Assembly (NCBI GenBank): GCA_023436145.1
Contig: JAEZKP010000033.1
Coordinates: 77,826 to 141,825 of the forward strand
Direction of reading: 5' to 3'
Length of the DNA: 64,000 nt
Source: Fibrobacterota bacterium
GTDB lineage: Bacteria; Fibrobacterota; Chitinivibrionia; Chitinivibrionales; Chitinispirillaceae
Below the pieces are notes generated by a model. It did no database searches. It was not told where the DNA came from and saw only the letters and a list, made by a program, of their open reading frames with translations. Shown here piece by piece: positions 8,637-16,288 of this stretch. Numbering within the stretch: position 1 is the first letter of the stretch; the number at the start of each line of letters is the position of its first letter. The position numbers and the translations under genes are program-made.

Positions 8637-10823
8637 TCAGCGGTTTTTAAAATGCTCTGCAAGATTGGATAGTTGTCCCTGAGAAGGCCGTACTTTAGGG
8701 GATCTGGTACCGATATTTTTCATAGTAAGAGAAATTCGTCTTTTTTTGACATCTACTTTGATTATTTTCACATCCACTTTTTCATTAATAGTTACGACCT
8801 GGTCCGGTGTTTCAACATACTCATCTGCCAGCTGAGAAATGTGAATCAGTCCGTCACAAACAGCGTTTATGTTGACAAAAACACCGAATGGAGTAATGTT
8901 TGTAACTCTGCCGGAAACAATAGTCCCCTCCTGAAGCTCGTTAAGTTTTAATTTCCGTTTGATCTTCGGAGCCGAAATAGAGAAGAAACGCTTACCAGCC
9001 AAGAGGTGATTGTAAATTTTCTTTTCTATAAAAACTTTCTGTACCGGATCATTGGTTACAAAGGATCTTATGGTTTCAGGGTCGGTAATCAGAGTTTCAG
9101 CTGAGATATTCATTTGTTCACTGATCTCATCAAACCAGGGATAAAAGTCCGGATGCACCATAGTGCGGTCCAGCAGGTTTTCTGCATTGGGTATTATGAT
9201 ATAACCTGCAATATTTCTGAAAGTAACCTCTTTCATTCCATTGACTTTAAGCAGATCGTTTTTAGAAGAGATCTGATTCTGGCTATCAGCGGCTTTTATA
9301 GACTGCAGTAACTCGATGGTTACACATTTTCCCAACCTTGAGAGTTGTGAATCGAGCAGGTCTTTTATAACCACACCGGATTTCAGTGATTCTTCTATTG
9401 TAAGTCTATTAATTATTTCCAGAAATTTTTCTTCCGGGATCAGGCTCTGTGCCGGATGTATTGAGTAATGTTGAGTTCCAATTTTGGGAATCAAAGAGAC
9501 CGGTTTAAGATACTGCAAAGCCAACCCGTAAAGAATTCTCATTTCTTCATCAAGAAGAGAGGAGAATTCTTTTTGCATCCACTGAGATTCAGAAGGGTTG
9601 CTCTGTGAAGATGCAGGTTTAAAAAGAGTAAAAACCGGAGCCGGACTAAATGAACTGGTGGCAGCTCTGAGTATAGCTTCAGCAGCAGGAGCATAATCAT
9701 TTTCCATGATCAGAATGTTCAAAGGCCTGTGCCGGTTCAGAAATTGACGGAGCCGATCGCTGGAGGAAGTTTTCCCTGCAGGTGGTTTTCTTTCGGTGGT
9801 TGCCCCCAGAAGATCACCCCGACCGCTAACAGCCAGAAGCATAATATTCTTCTCGTGAGCACCATCCACCATAAGTAGTGGGCCCCGCTCATTTTCACTT
9901 TGAAAATCTTTGCTTAGATCGCCGACAACTCTTCTGAGAGCATCCTCTTGAGCTTCTTCACGCAGGCGACTTTTGACATCCCGCTCCATAAAGGGTTGAA
10001 GCAATCGCAACCAACAGTCATCAATCGCTTCACATAAAAGATCAAAACCTGTGGAATCTGGATTGGTGATGAAATGATGCCGGATAAGCTCAGTTATTCT
10101 AAAAAGCTGTACACCGACTTTAAGCCGCAGAGACTTCTGGTCTTCTGCTACCATTAACTTTAATATTTCATCTTTAGAAAGCTCTTTAACTGGAATATAT
10201 TTTCCCAGGTATCCTGAGAAGTTAGGATCTTTTCTGTTTTTTGGAACTACTTCGATAAATCCATCATCATAGGTGAATTCTCTACACATTGCCCGCACAG
10301 TTTCGTCGTAAGCAAAACGCTCGGCTATGATATCCTTCACACCTTGAAGTACATCCTCTACAGAGGAAAGAGTAGGATCTTTACCCACGTAAGGTTCAGC
10401 CAGAACTTCCACAGCAGTGGTTTCCTGCTCCTGCTTTACAATAATATCTGCGAGCGGATCGAGACCTTTTTTGGAAGCTAGCTGTCCCTTTGAACGGGGA
10501 TTGGGTCTCAGAGGAATCAGTAGATCGTCCAGTTCATAAGGATTTGTGGTTAGATTGACTCTCTTTTCTTCGGAAGGACTTAACCGGTTTGCCTTCTTCA
10601 AAGCATTAAGTACTCTTTTTTTCTTTGAAGAAAGCTCTTCCATGCTGTGAAGAAAATCAAATATTTCCCACACCTGGGCGATGGTCAGTTCAACTGCCAC
10701 CTGAGGATAATACTCTGTAAGATAATAGGGAGTGTCACCTTTATCAAATGCAATACAGAGCTGTTCTGCAAGATTTGCTTGCAAGTTCCATTTCTCGGAT
10801 ATCTGCTTAGAAAATTCTATCAT
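8637..10823 (-). CDS. Divergent Tex/Spt6-family nucleic-acid-binding protein with C-terminal S1 domain
   Basis: The C-terminal half carries Tex hallmarks: a YqgF/RNase H-like region (about 320-420), a helix-hairpin-helix region ending in LLDRTMVHPDFYP, equivalent to the conserved LD.TAVHPE.Y block of Tex, and an S1 domain (about 636-706, GTIVSGRVTNITPFGVFVN). The N-terminal half is long and poorly conserved, although its length and position match the Tex N-terminal region. Tex proteins bind RNA/DNA and affect transcription and stress tolerance. The YqgF catalytic acids are not obvious, as in most Tex proteins. 728 residues is normal for Tex. A canonical Tex may exist elsewhere; this could be a paralogue. 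Monocistronic, with its own terminator. Confidence 0.8.
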   Translation of the reverse strand: MIEFSKQISEKWNLQANLAEQLCIAFDKGDTPYYLTEYYPQVAVELTIAQVWEIFDFLHSMEELSSKKKRVLNALKKANRLSPSEEKRVNLTTNPYELDDLLIPLRPNPRSKGQLASKKGLDPLADIIVKQEQETTAVEVLAEPYVGKDPTLSSVEDVLQGVKDIIAERFAYDETVRAMCREFTYDDGFIEVVPKNRKDPNFSGYLGKYIPVKELSKDEILKLMVAEDQKSLRLKVGVQLFRITELIRHHFITNPDSTGFDLLCEAIDDCWLRLLQPFMERDVKSRLREEAQEDALRRVVGDLSKDFQSENERGPLLMVDGAHEKNIMLLAVSGRGDLLGATTERKPPAGKTSSSDRLRQFLNRHRPLNILIMENDYAPAAEAILRAATSSFSPAPVFTLFKPASSQSNPSESQWMQKEFSSLLDEEMRILYGLALQYLKPVSLIPKIGTQHYSIHPAQSLIPEEKFLEIINRLTIEESLKSGVVIKDLLDSQLSRLGKCVTIELLQSIKAADSQNQISSKNDLLKVNGMKEVTFRNIAGYIIIPNAENLLDRTMVHPDFYPWFDEISEQMNISAETLITDPETIRSFVTNDPVQKVFIEKKIYNHLLAGKRFFSISAPKIKRKLKLNELQEGTIVSGRVTNITPFGVFVNINAVCDGLIHISQLADEYVETPDQVVTINEKVDVKIIKVDVKKRRISLTMKNIGTRSPKVRPSQGQLSNLAEHFKNR

Positions 10824-10911
10824 GAAGTCAAACTATATTGAGGAGATGTTAATTTAGTTGCTGGACCCGTAAAAAATAGTACACGGAAAAAATAAGCGCA
10901 ACAGGATTATT

Positions 10912-10961
10912 TAAAAAGAAAAAAAATTAAAAGAAGAAGGGCGAATTTGAAAATCCGCCCC
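10912..10961 (-). terminator. Intrinsic terminator after the histone-like gene
   Basis: On the minus strand GGGCGGATTT pairs with AAATTCGCCC (10939-10960, short loop), followed by a T-rich stretch including a run of eight T. It begins 15 bases beyond the stop codon. Confidence 0.75.
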
Positions 10962-10975
10962 TAAAAAGCAGTATT

Positions 10976-11449
10976 TCAGACTTCAGAGGAGATTGAACCA
11001 TTTTGTATAGATTCAGCTGCCGTTTCCAGCATTTGTGATTTTACGGAAGTCTTATTGGGGAGAGATTTTCTCTTTGAAACGTTTCTGGTTGCCACCGAAT
11101 GTTGTTTTCTGGCTCCCTTTTTAACCGCCTTCTTTACCGTGGATTTCTTTACAGGGGCTTTTTTTGCTGCGGTTTTCTTTGCTGCGGTTTTCTTTACTGC
11201 AGTATTCTTTACTGCAGTTTTCTTTACTGCTGTTTTCTTTACTGCTGATTTCTTTGCTGCAGTTTTTTTAGCAATCTTTCCGGCTGCACTTTTCTTTGTT
11301 ACGGCTTTTTTGGCTGCTGTTTTTTTAACCGGAGCTTTTTTCCCGACTTTCTTGACAACAGGCTTTTTGGCCGTTTTTACTTTTACTGCTTTCCTGGTAG
11401 CCTTTTTGGCTGAGACCTTTTTTTTTACAGCAGTTTTTTTAGCTAACAC
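10976..11449 (-). CDS. Histone H1-like Lys/Ala-repeat DNA-binding protein
   Basis: About 110 residues consist of repeats of the form (A/V)KK(T/S)A, giving a very basic, disordered chain like the C-terminal domain of eukaryotic H1 and bacterial H1 homologues (Hc1/BpH3, AlgP-type). Such proteins bind and compact DNA. The tail (last ~45 residues) is less repetitive and slightly acidic. The start is GTG at 11449: an AAGGAGG sits seven bases upstream, while the longer frame to 11503 begins before the Shine-Dalgarno sequence. This gives about 157 residues. The repeats could change copy number by slippage. It has its own promoter, a 145-base leader and a terminator. Confidence 0.85.
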   Translation of the reverse strand: MLAKKTAVKKKVSAKKATRKAVKVKTAKKPVVKKVGKKAPVKKTAAKKAVTKKSAAGKIAKKTAAKKSAVKKTAVKKTAVKNTAVKKTAAKKTAAKKAPVKKSTVKKAVKKGARKQHSVATRNVSKRKSLPNKTSVKSQMLETAAESIQNGSISSEV

Positions 11450-11600
11450 TTCACATCCTCCTTTTAAGGAAACCTTGTACGTGACATGCGGTATTGCAGT
11501 CACTTTTACAAATCAATATTGGCTGTTTGGATCAGCCGAAATGTCTGTTTTGCTGTTGTCAAAGAAACTGCGGACCGGCTGAAAATGCAGATCCGCTATA

Positions 11601-11629
11601 ATAATATTTCATAAAAAGAGACATGTCAA
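11601..11629 (-). promoter_or_regulatory. Sigma70-type promoter of the histone-like gene
   Basis: On the minus strand TTGACA (11624-11629) and TATTAT (11601-11606) are separated by exactly 17 bases. The predicted start site is near 11594, giving a leader of about 145 bases before the GTG start. The -35 box is a perfect consensus and the -10 box matches 5 of 6. Confidence 0.75.
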
Positions 11630-11656
11630 TATTTTTTTTAAAGTTGGATAAAAAAA

Positions 11657-12328
11657 TCATACAAAATTTGCAGTAACCTTCTTGGTTTCTTTATGCTGGC
11701 TTATGAAATCGATTGCTTCCTGAGGGTCATCTGTAATTCTCATAAGAGAAAGATCTGCTTCCAGAATATAGTTATGTTGCATCATGGTTTTTTCCAGCCA
11801 TTCTACCAGTCCCTTCCAGAACTCAGAACCCATTAGTACCAGGGGCAAAGATGCAACTTTCTGGGTTTGAATCAGCGTGAGTGTTTCAAACATTTCATCC
11901 ATAGTACCGTAACCACCGGGCATGATAATCACTGCAGAAGTATATTTAAGAAACATCACTTTACGACAAAAAAAATGTCTGAAGTTAAGCAGGGTTTTGA
12001 TATATGGGTTGGGAAGCTGCTCATAAGGCAATTGGATGTTGAGTCCGATAGAACTTCCGTTCTCCATTATTGCACCCTTATTGGCTGCTTCCATTACTCC
12101 GGGACCTCCTCCAGTGATCACACCATAGCCCTGCTTTGCAGCCAGACGCGCAACATCCACAGTCATCTGATAATATTTATGATCAACTGGCGTTCTGGCA
12201 GAACCGAAAATTGTAACACATGGACCTATACGGGAAAGGGTTTCAAAACCCTCCACAAATTCTGCCATTATGCGAAAAAGTCTCCAGGTATCATCATGAT
12301 TTGTTGGGTAGGGGTGATCTACTGACAT
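11657..12328 (-). CDS. LOG-family protein (Rossmann-fold nucleotide-binding, TIGR00730 type)
   Basis: The protein carries both LOG signatures: GGGPGVMEAANKGA and PGGYGTMDE. Characterised members are cytokinin riboside 5'-monophosphate phosphoribohydrolases or, in bacteria, nucleotide 5'-monophosphate nucleosidases. The substrate here is not known. The start is ATG at 12328 (MSVDHPYP), preceded by AAAGGATGG at good spacing; the frame continues upstream another 27 codons but without support. At 223 residues it is of usual length. It is divergently placed from the L,D-transpeptidase gene, with about 125 bases between them that contain a TATAAT on the minus strand but no matched -35. Confidence 0.88.
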   Translation of the reverse strand: MSVDHPYPTNHDDTWRLFRIMAEFVEGFETLSRIGPCVTIFGSARTPVDHKYYQMTVDVARLAAKQGYGVITGGGPGVMEAANKGAIMENGSSIGLNIQLPYEQLPNPYIKTLLNFRHFFCRKVMFLKYTSAVIIMPGGYGTMDEMFETLTLIQTQKVASLPLVLMGSEFWKGLVEWLEKTMMQHNYILEADLSLMRITDDPQEAIDFISQHKETKKVTANFV

Positions 12329-12453
12329 ATTTTTCCATCCTTTACAGTTTAGTTTTTTACTATACCATGAAACAATTATACACTGTATTATATTATCTGG
12401 GTAACACAACGTCCATATTTCAAAACATTATAATTGACTGATTGGTAATCTTT

Positions 12454-12981
12454 ATGCTTCAATCAGAAATTGATAAAATAATCAAAAAAATAAGTGATGT
12501 ACTATTTTTCAACCCTGATCGTATACTCATCGTCAGTACTGAATTCCAGAAACTGTATGTTGTTGAGAGAGGTAAAATCATTCGCAGCTATGATGTTTCA
12601 ACTTCCAGATATGGTATTGGCAACAGGGAAGGCTCGAATATGACTCCTAGGGGAATTCACCGGATAGAGGAGAAAATCGGTAGTGGAGCTCCCGCAGGAA
12701 GAATTTTCGAATCCAGAAATGACACTGGTATAAACTGGCATAGCGGTTTAACCGGGGATAATCTGATTTTAAGTCGTATTCTCAGACTCAGAGGACTTGA
12801 GATTGGTGTCAATAGCGGCCCCGGAATCGATTCCTATGAGCGTTACATTTACATTCACGGTACCAACCAGGAGCATCGAATCGGAACACCAAATTCCCAT
12901 GGTTGCATCTGCATGAGAAATCAGGACATCATCGAGCTTTTCGATTCAGTGGAGGAGGGGACAATTGTCTTTATTGATTAA
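12454..12981 (+). CDS. L,D-transpeptidase (YkuD family)
   Basis: The C-terminal half carries the YkuD catalytic signature: IHGTNQ, then SHGCICMRN with catalytic Cys at about residue 151 (ATG 12454 numbering). These enzymes cross-link peptidoglycan stems (3-3 links) or attach proteins to it. There is no signal peptide and no LysM or PGRP domain, so this resembles the short ErfK/YkuD members with unexplained export. The ATG at 12454 is my preferred start; a TTG at 12442 is possible. Neither has a strong ribosome site. The 3' end overlaps the Mur-ligase gene by 17 bases, implying a shared role in cell wall turnover. Confidence 0.85.
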   Translation: MLQSEIDKIIKKISDVLFFNPDRILIVSTEFQKLYVVERGKIIRSYDVSTSRYGIGNREGSNMTPRGIHRIEEKIGSGAPAGRIFESRNDTGINWHSGLTGDNLILSRILRLRGLEIGVNSGPGIDSYERYIYIHGTNQEHRIGTPNSHGCICMRNQDIIELFDSVEEGTIVFID

Positions 12982-14350
12982 TAATAAGCAGTATAATTCA
13001 ATTCATTTCACAGGTGTACTGGGAAGCGGCATGAGTGCAATAGCACAGTTTCTCCGCTGGCAGGGATTGAATATCAGCGGGTCGGACCGTCTGCTTAATA
13101 GTGAAGACACCTTGAGCGTGAAAAAGGGGCTTGTTGACATCGGCTGCAGGCTTTTTGAACAGGATGGTTCCGGAGTAGAAAAAACCACCGATGCCCTCTG
13201 TGTTTCAACTGCAATTGAATCTTCCAACGCAGATATTGTGAGAGCGCAGAAGTTTGGTATCCCCATTTTCCACCGCTCAGATCTTCTGGCGGCAATCATC
13301 TCCACCAGAAAAACTGTGGCCATCGCGGGAACCAGTGGAAAGTCAACGGTAACCGCAATGGTTTTCGAATTCCTCTTCTCAGCGGGTAAATCCCCTTCCC
13401 TTATAAGCGGAGCTAATCTCAAACGCCTGGAAAAGGAAGGACTCATCGGAAACGCATTTAATGGCTCATCCGATTTGCTGGTAGTGGAAGCAGACGAAAG
13501 CGATGGGACTCTGATTAAATACAATCCCTTCATGAGCATAATTCTTAATGTATCCAAGGATCATAAAAATGAAACCGAAGTTCTGGATCTGTTTGACAAA
13601 TTAACCAGAAAGTCAGGTTGCAGCCTGATTAATGCCGATGACAAAAAACTTCATTCTCTGAGGTCATCAATAAGCTTTGGTCTGGATACCAAAGCAGACT
13701 GGAATCCTGATAAATATGTGCTGAATCCCCACTCTGCTGAGATGTATCGTAAAGGTGTAAGATTCCAGCTTCCGCTACCAGGACAGCATAATTTGTCAAA
13801 CTGTGCTGCAGCACTGTGTGCCTGTGAACAGCTGGGCTGTGATCCGGAGGGCCTCTCTGATGCAGTTAAATCCTATCAGGGCGTTGCACGCCGCTTTACG
13901 GTTTATCAGACAGTACAGGGAGTGCATGTGGTAGATGACTTCGCTCATAATCCTGAAAAAATAAAAGCGGCTATCAATGCTGCACGCGGCCTTTCCGCCA
14001 GACTTGCAGTTGTCTATCAACCACATGGGTTCGGGCCCACCAGATTCTTAAAAGACGAATATATCTATACTTTTAAAAATGAACTCCGGCCAGGTGATTT
14101 ACTTTTATTACTGCCGATTTATTATGCCGGAGGCAGTGCAAACAAGGATATCTCTTCAGAAGATATTATAAATGAACTGGGAATGGTTTCTTTTGAAAAA
14201 TACGCTCCGAAGTGCCGCAACGATATTTTTGACCTGCTCAAAGGAAAAATCAATCCCGGTGAATGTGTTTTGCTGATGGGTGCACGCGACCCCTCGCTAA
14301 GTACTTTTGCCCGCAAGATTACAGACCTGTATGGAGGAATATCCATTTAA
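12965..14350 (+). CDS. Mur ligase, UDP-N-acetylmuramate:alanine ligase-like (MurC/Mpl group)
   Basis: This ATP-dependent amino acid or peptide ligase has an N-terminal Rossmann domain (IHFTGVLGSGMSAIAQFL, GSDR), a central ATPase domain with P-loop GTSGKSTVTAM and the acidic motif EADESDG followed by NVSKDHKN, and a C-terminal domain starting at the DDFAHNPEKIKAAI block. Length (461) fits MurC and Mpl. The DHKN in place of DHxD and the pairing with an L,D-transpeptidase make a peptidoglycan recycling role (Mpl-like) as plausible as de novo MurC. The start is a TTG at 12965 inside the upstream gene; a second TTG lies at 12974. The lack of a Shine-Dalgarno sequence suggests coupling to upstream translation. 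Confidence 0.8.
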   Translation: MSLLINNKQYNSIHFTGVLGSGMSAIAQFLRWQGLNISGSDRLLNSEDTLSVKKGLVDIGCRLFEQDGSGVEKTTDALCVSTAIESSNADIVRAQKFGIPIFHRSDLLAAIISTRKTVAIAGTSGKSTVTAMVFEFLFSAGKSPSLISGANLKRLEKEGLIGNAFNGSSDLLVVEADESDGTLIKYNPFMSIILNVSKDHKNETEVLDLFDKLTRKSGCSLINADDKKLHSLRSSISFGLDTKADWNPDKYVLNPHSAEMYRKGVRFQLPLPGQHNLSNCAAALCACEQLGCDPEGLSDAVKSYQGVARRFTVYQTVQGVHVVDDFAHNPEKIKAAINAARGLSARLAVVYQPHGFGPTRFLKDEYIYTFKNELRPGDLLLLLPIYYAGGSANKDISSEDIINELGMVSFEKYAPKCRNDIFDLLKGKINPGECVLLMGARDPSLSTFARKITDLYGGISI

Positions 14351-14460
14351 AAAACGCCTACAGCATCAAAGCTTCGGCTCAGGACACAGTTTTTGCTTTC
14401 CATTATAAATGATAGGGCGGATTTTCTCCCCTACATTTCTTGAAATCAGGAGAGCAACGT

Positions 14461-15468
14461 ATGAGCTTAGAGCAAACTGTAAAACAAATCCTTTCTGATT
14501 CAAAAGGCATACTGGCTGCAGATGAAAGTCTGGGAACGATAGGTAAAAGATTTGCAAAACACAATATTGAATCCACCCCTGCAACCCGGGGACAATACCG
14601 GGAAATGCTATTTTCCACTAAAGGTATCGAAAAATATATCTCTGCAGTCATTCTCTTCGATGAAACCATAAGACAAAACAACAGCTCTGGTACTCCCCTT
14701 TGCAATCTGCTTACTGAAAAAGGGATAATTCCGGGCATAAAAGTTGACAAGGGCACACACCCCCTACCCAATTTTGAAGCAGAAAAAATCACCAACGGAC
14801 TAGATGGACTTGAACAGAGGCTCTTAGAGTACCGTCAGCTGGGGGCTAAATTTGCCAAATGGAGAGCAGTTTTTTCTATCGGAGCATCTATTCCTTCCAA
14901 TCTGTGTATCCAGGCTAATGCTGAAGTTCTGGCCCGTTATGCGGCTTTGTGTCAGCAAGCGGATATCGTACCGATTGTAGAGCCGGAAGTTCTTATGGAC
15001 GGTGATCATCCCATTAGCAGATGTGAAGAAGTCACCACCAGCGTACTTCAAACTGTTTTTTATCATCTGTATCAACATAGAGTGGTTCTTGAAGGAATGC
15101 TTCTAAAACCAAACATGATACTTGCAGGCAAAGATTCCTCCACCAAAGCCACTGCATCAATGGTTGCGCAAGCCACGGTTAGAACCTTACGCAGATCAGT
15201 CCCGGCCGCAGTTGCAGGTATAGCATTTCTTTCCGGCGGACAATCTCCGGTAGATGCAACCAGAAACCTGGCAGCTATAAACGATACCGGCATTCATCCC
15301 TGGAAACTTACTTTTTCATTCTCACGTGCACTTCAGGATATGTCACTTGAGAGCTGGGCTGGAAAAAAAGAGAACATACCAGAAGCACAAAAAATATTCC
15401 TGTATCGTGCTCAATGCAATAGTGCGGCCACCAGAGGTGAATTTATCGAACCAGCAAGACCTCGATAG
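14461..15468 (+). CDS. Class I fructose-bisphosphate aldolase (eukaryote-type)
   Basis: It cleaves fructose 1,6-bisphosphate to two triose phosphates through a lysine Schiff base. Motifs across the chain are those of the muscle-type class I family: GILAADES, GIKVDKG, KWRAV, IVEPEVLMDG with E174, and LEGMLLKPNM with the Schiff-base Lys at 216; LSGGQS binds phosphate. The C-terminal region ends shortly after the NSAATRGE segment and lacks a clear terminal Tyr. The start at 14461 has AGGAGAG upstream. Length 335 is slightly below animal enzymes. It sits 21 bases before ku and may be cotranscribed with it, with no obvious functional link. Confidence 0.93.
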   Translation: MSLEQTVKQILSDSKGILAADESLGTIGKRFAKHNIESTPATRGQYREMLFSTKGIEKYISAVILFDETIRQNNSSGTPLCNLLTEKGIIPGIKVDKGTHPLPNFEAEKITNGLDGLEQRLLEYRQLGAKFAKWRAVFSIGASIPSNLCIQANAEVLARYAALCQQADIVPIVEPEVLMDGDHPISRCEEVTTSVLQTVFYHLYQHRVVLEGMLLKPNMILAGKDSSTKATASMVAQATVRTLRRSVPAAVAGIAFLSGGQSPVDATRNLAAINDTGIHPWKLTFSFSRALQDMSLESWAGKKENIPEAQKIFLYRAQCNSAATRGEFIEPARPR

Positions 15469-15489
15469 TAATAAAAAGGAGGTGGCACT

Positions 15490-16284
15490 ATGCGCGCAAT
15501 CTGGTCTGGAGCCCTGAGCTTTGGGCTCATCTATATCCCCGTAAAAATTTATGATGCGACAAAAAGTCATACTATTGATTTTGATCTTCTTCGCCGCTCC
15601 GATCACTGCAGAATTCACTACGCCAAAGTCTGCAGAGAAACCGGTGAAGAGGTGCCCAAGGAAGAAATTGTCAGAGGGTATCAGTACCGGAAAGGTGATT
15701 ATGTCATTGTGGAAGAGGAGGATTTTGCCAGGGCAAATGTGCATAAAACTCAAACCATAGACATAGTTTCCTTTGTCGATTACTCAGAGATTGACCACTA
15801 CTATATGGAAAAGCCCTACTTTCTGGAGCCGGTTAAGGAAGCCAAAAAAGCCTATGTCTTACTGCGGGAAGCGTTGCTTCGCAGTGGCAAAGCAGGTATA
15901 GCCCGCTATGTCATGCGAAGACGTGAACATATGGCTTTAATAAAACCGGATGAATCGGTGCTTTTTTTAAACAACATGAGATTTGCAGATGAATTAAGAT
16001 CTTATAACGAACTTGACCTCCCGGAGAAGGGGCATCAGTCTGTTTCTGAAAAAGAATTGGAAATGGCGTTGAAACTAATCGATCAGCTTACCGAAAAGTG
16101 GGAGCCTCAACAGTATAAAGATACTTACTACGAAGATCTTAAAGCACTTCTTCAGCAAAAAATAGAAGGTAAGATTCCCGCACCGGTCACTCCTGCGAAA
16201 GCACCGGTCGCGGTAACCGATCTTTTCAGCCGGCTAAGCGAGAGCCTCAAGATGGCACAGGAAAAAGAGAAAAAGGCAGCATAG
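15490..16284 (+). CDS. ku: Ku DNA end-binding protein (NHEJ)
   Basis: The homodimeric Ku ring binds double-strand break ends and recruits LigD. The start MRAIWSGALSFGLIYIPVKIY is the family hallmark, followed by CRIHYAKVCRETGEEV and the YYMEKPYFLEP barrel segment. The C-terminus ends in a Lys-rich tail, known to affect DNA binding in other bacterial Ku proteins. Length 264 is normal. A strong AAGGAGGTGG precedes the ATG. The ligD start follows four bases after the stop, so the two form an NHEJ operon. Confidence 0.97.
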   Translation: MRAIWSGALSFGLIYIPVKIYDATKSHTIDFDLLRRSDHCRIHYAKVCRETGEEVPKEEIVRGYQYRKGDYVIVEEEDFARANVHKTQTIDIVSFVDYSEIDHYYMEKPYFLEPVKEAKKAYVLLREALLRSGKAGIARYVMRRREHMALIKPDESVLFLNNMRFADELRSYNELDLPEKGHQSVSEKELEMALKLIDQLTEKWEPQQYKDTYYEDLKALLQQKIEGKIPAPVTPAKAPVAVTDLFSRLSESLKMAQEKEKKAA

Positions 16285-16288
16285 TTTT

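Noticed and set aside
11055..11582. Plus-strand ORF of 175 codons rich in Phe, Ala and Val (FFAAVFF repeats)
   Set aside because: It is the exact antisense shadow of the Lys/Ala-repeat histone-like gene; its periodicity is a by-product, and the minus-strand frame has a promoter, ribosome site and terminator.
13003..13557. Minus-strand ORF of 184 codons opposite the Mur ligase
   Set aside because: The opposite strand has clear Mur-ligase motifs; this frame is an antisense shadow.
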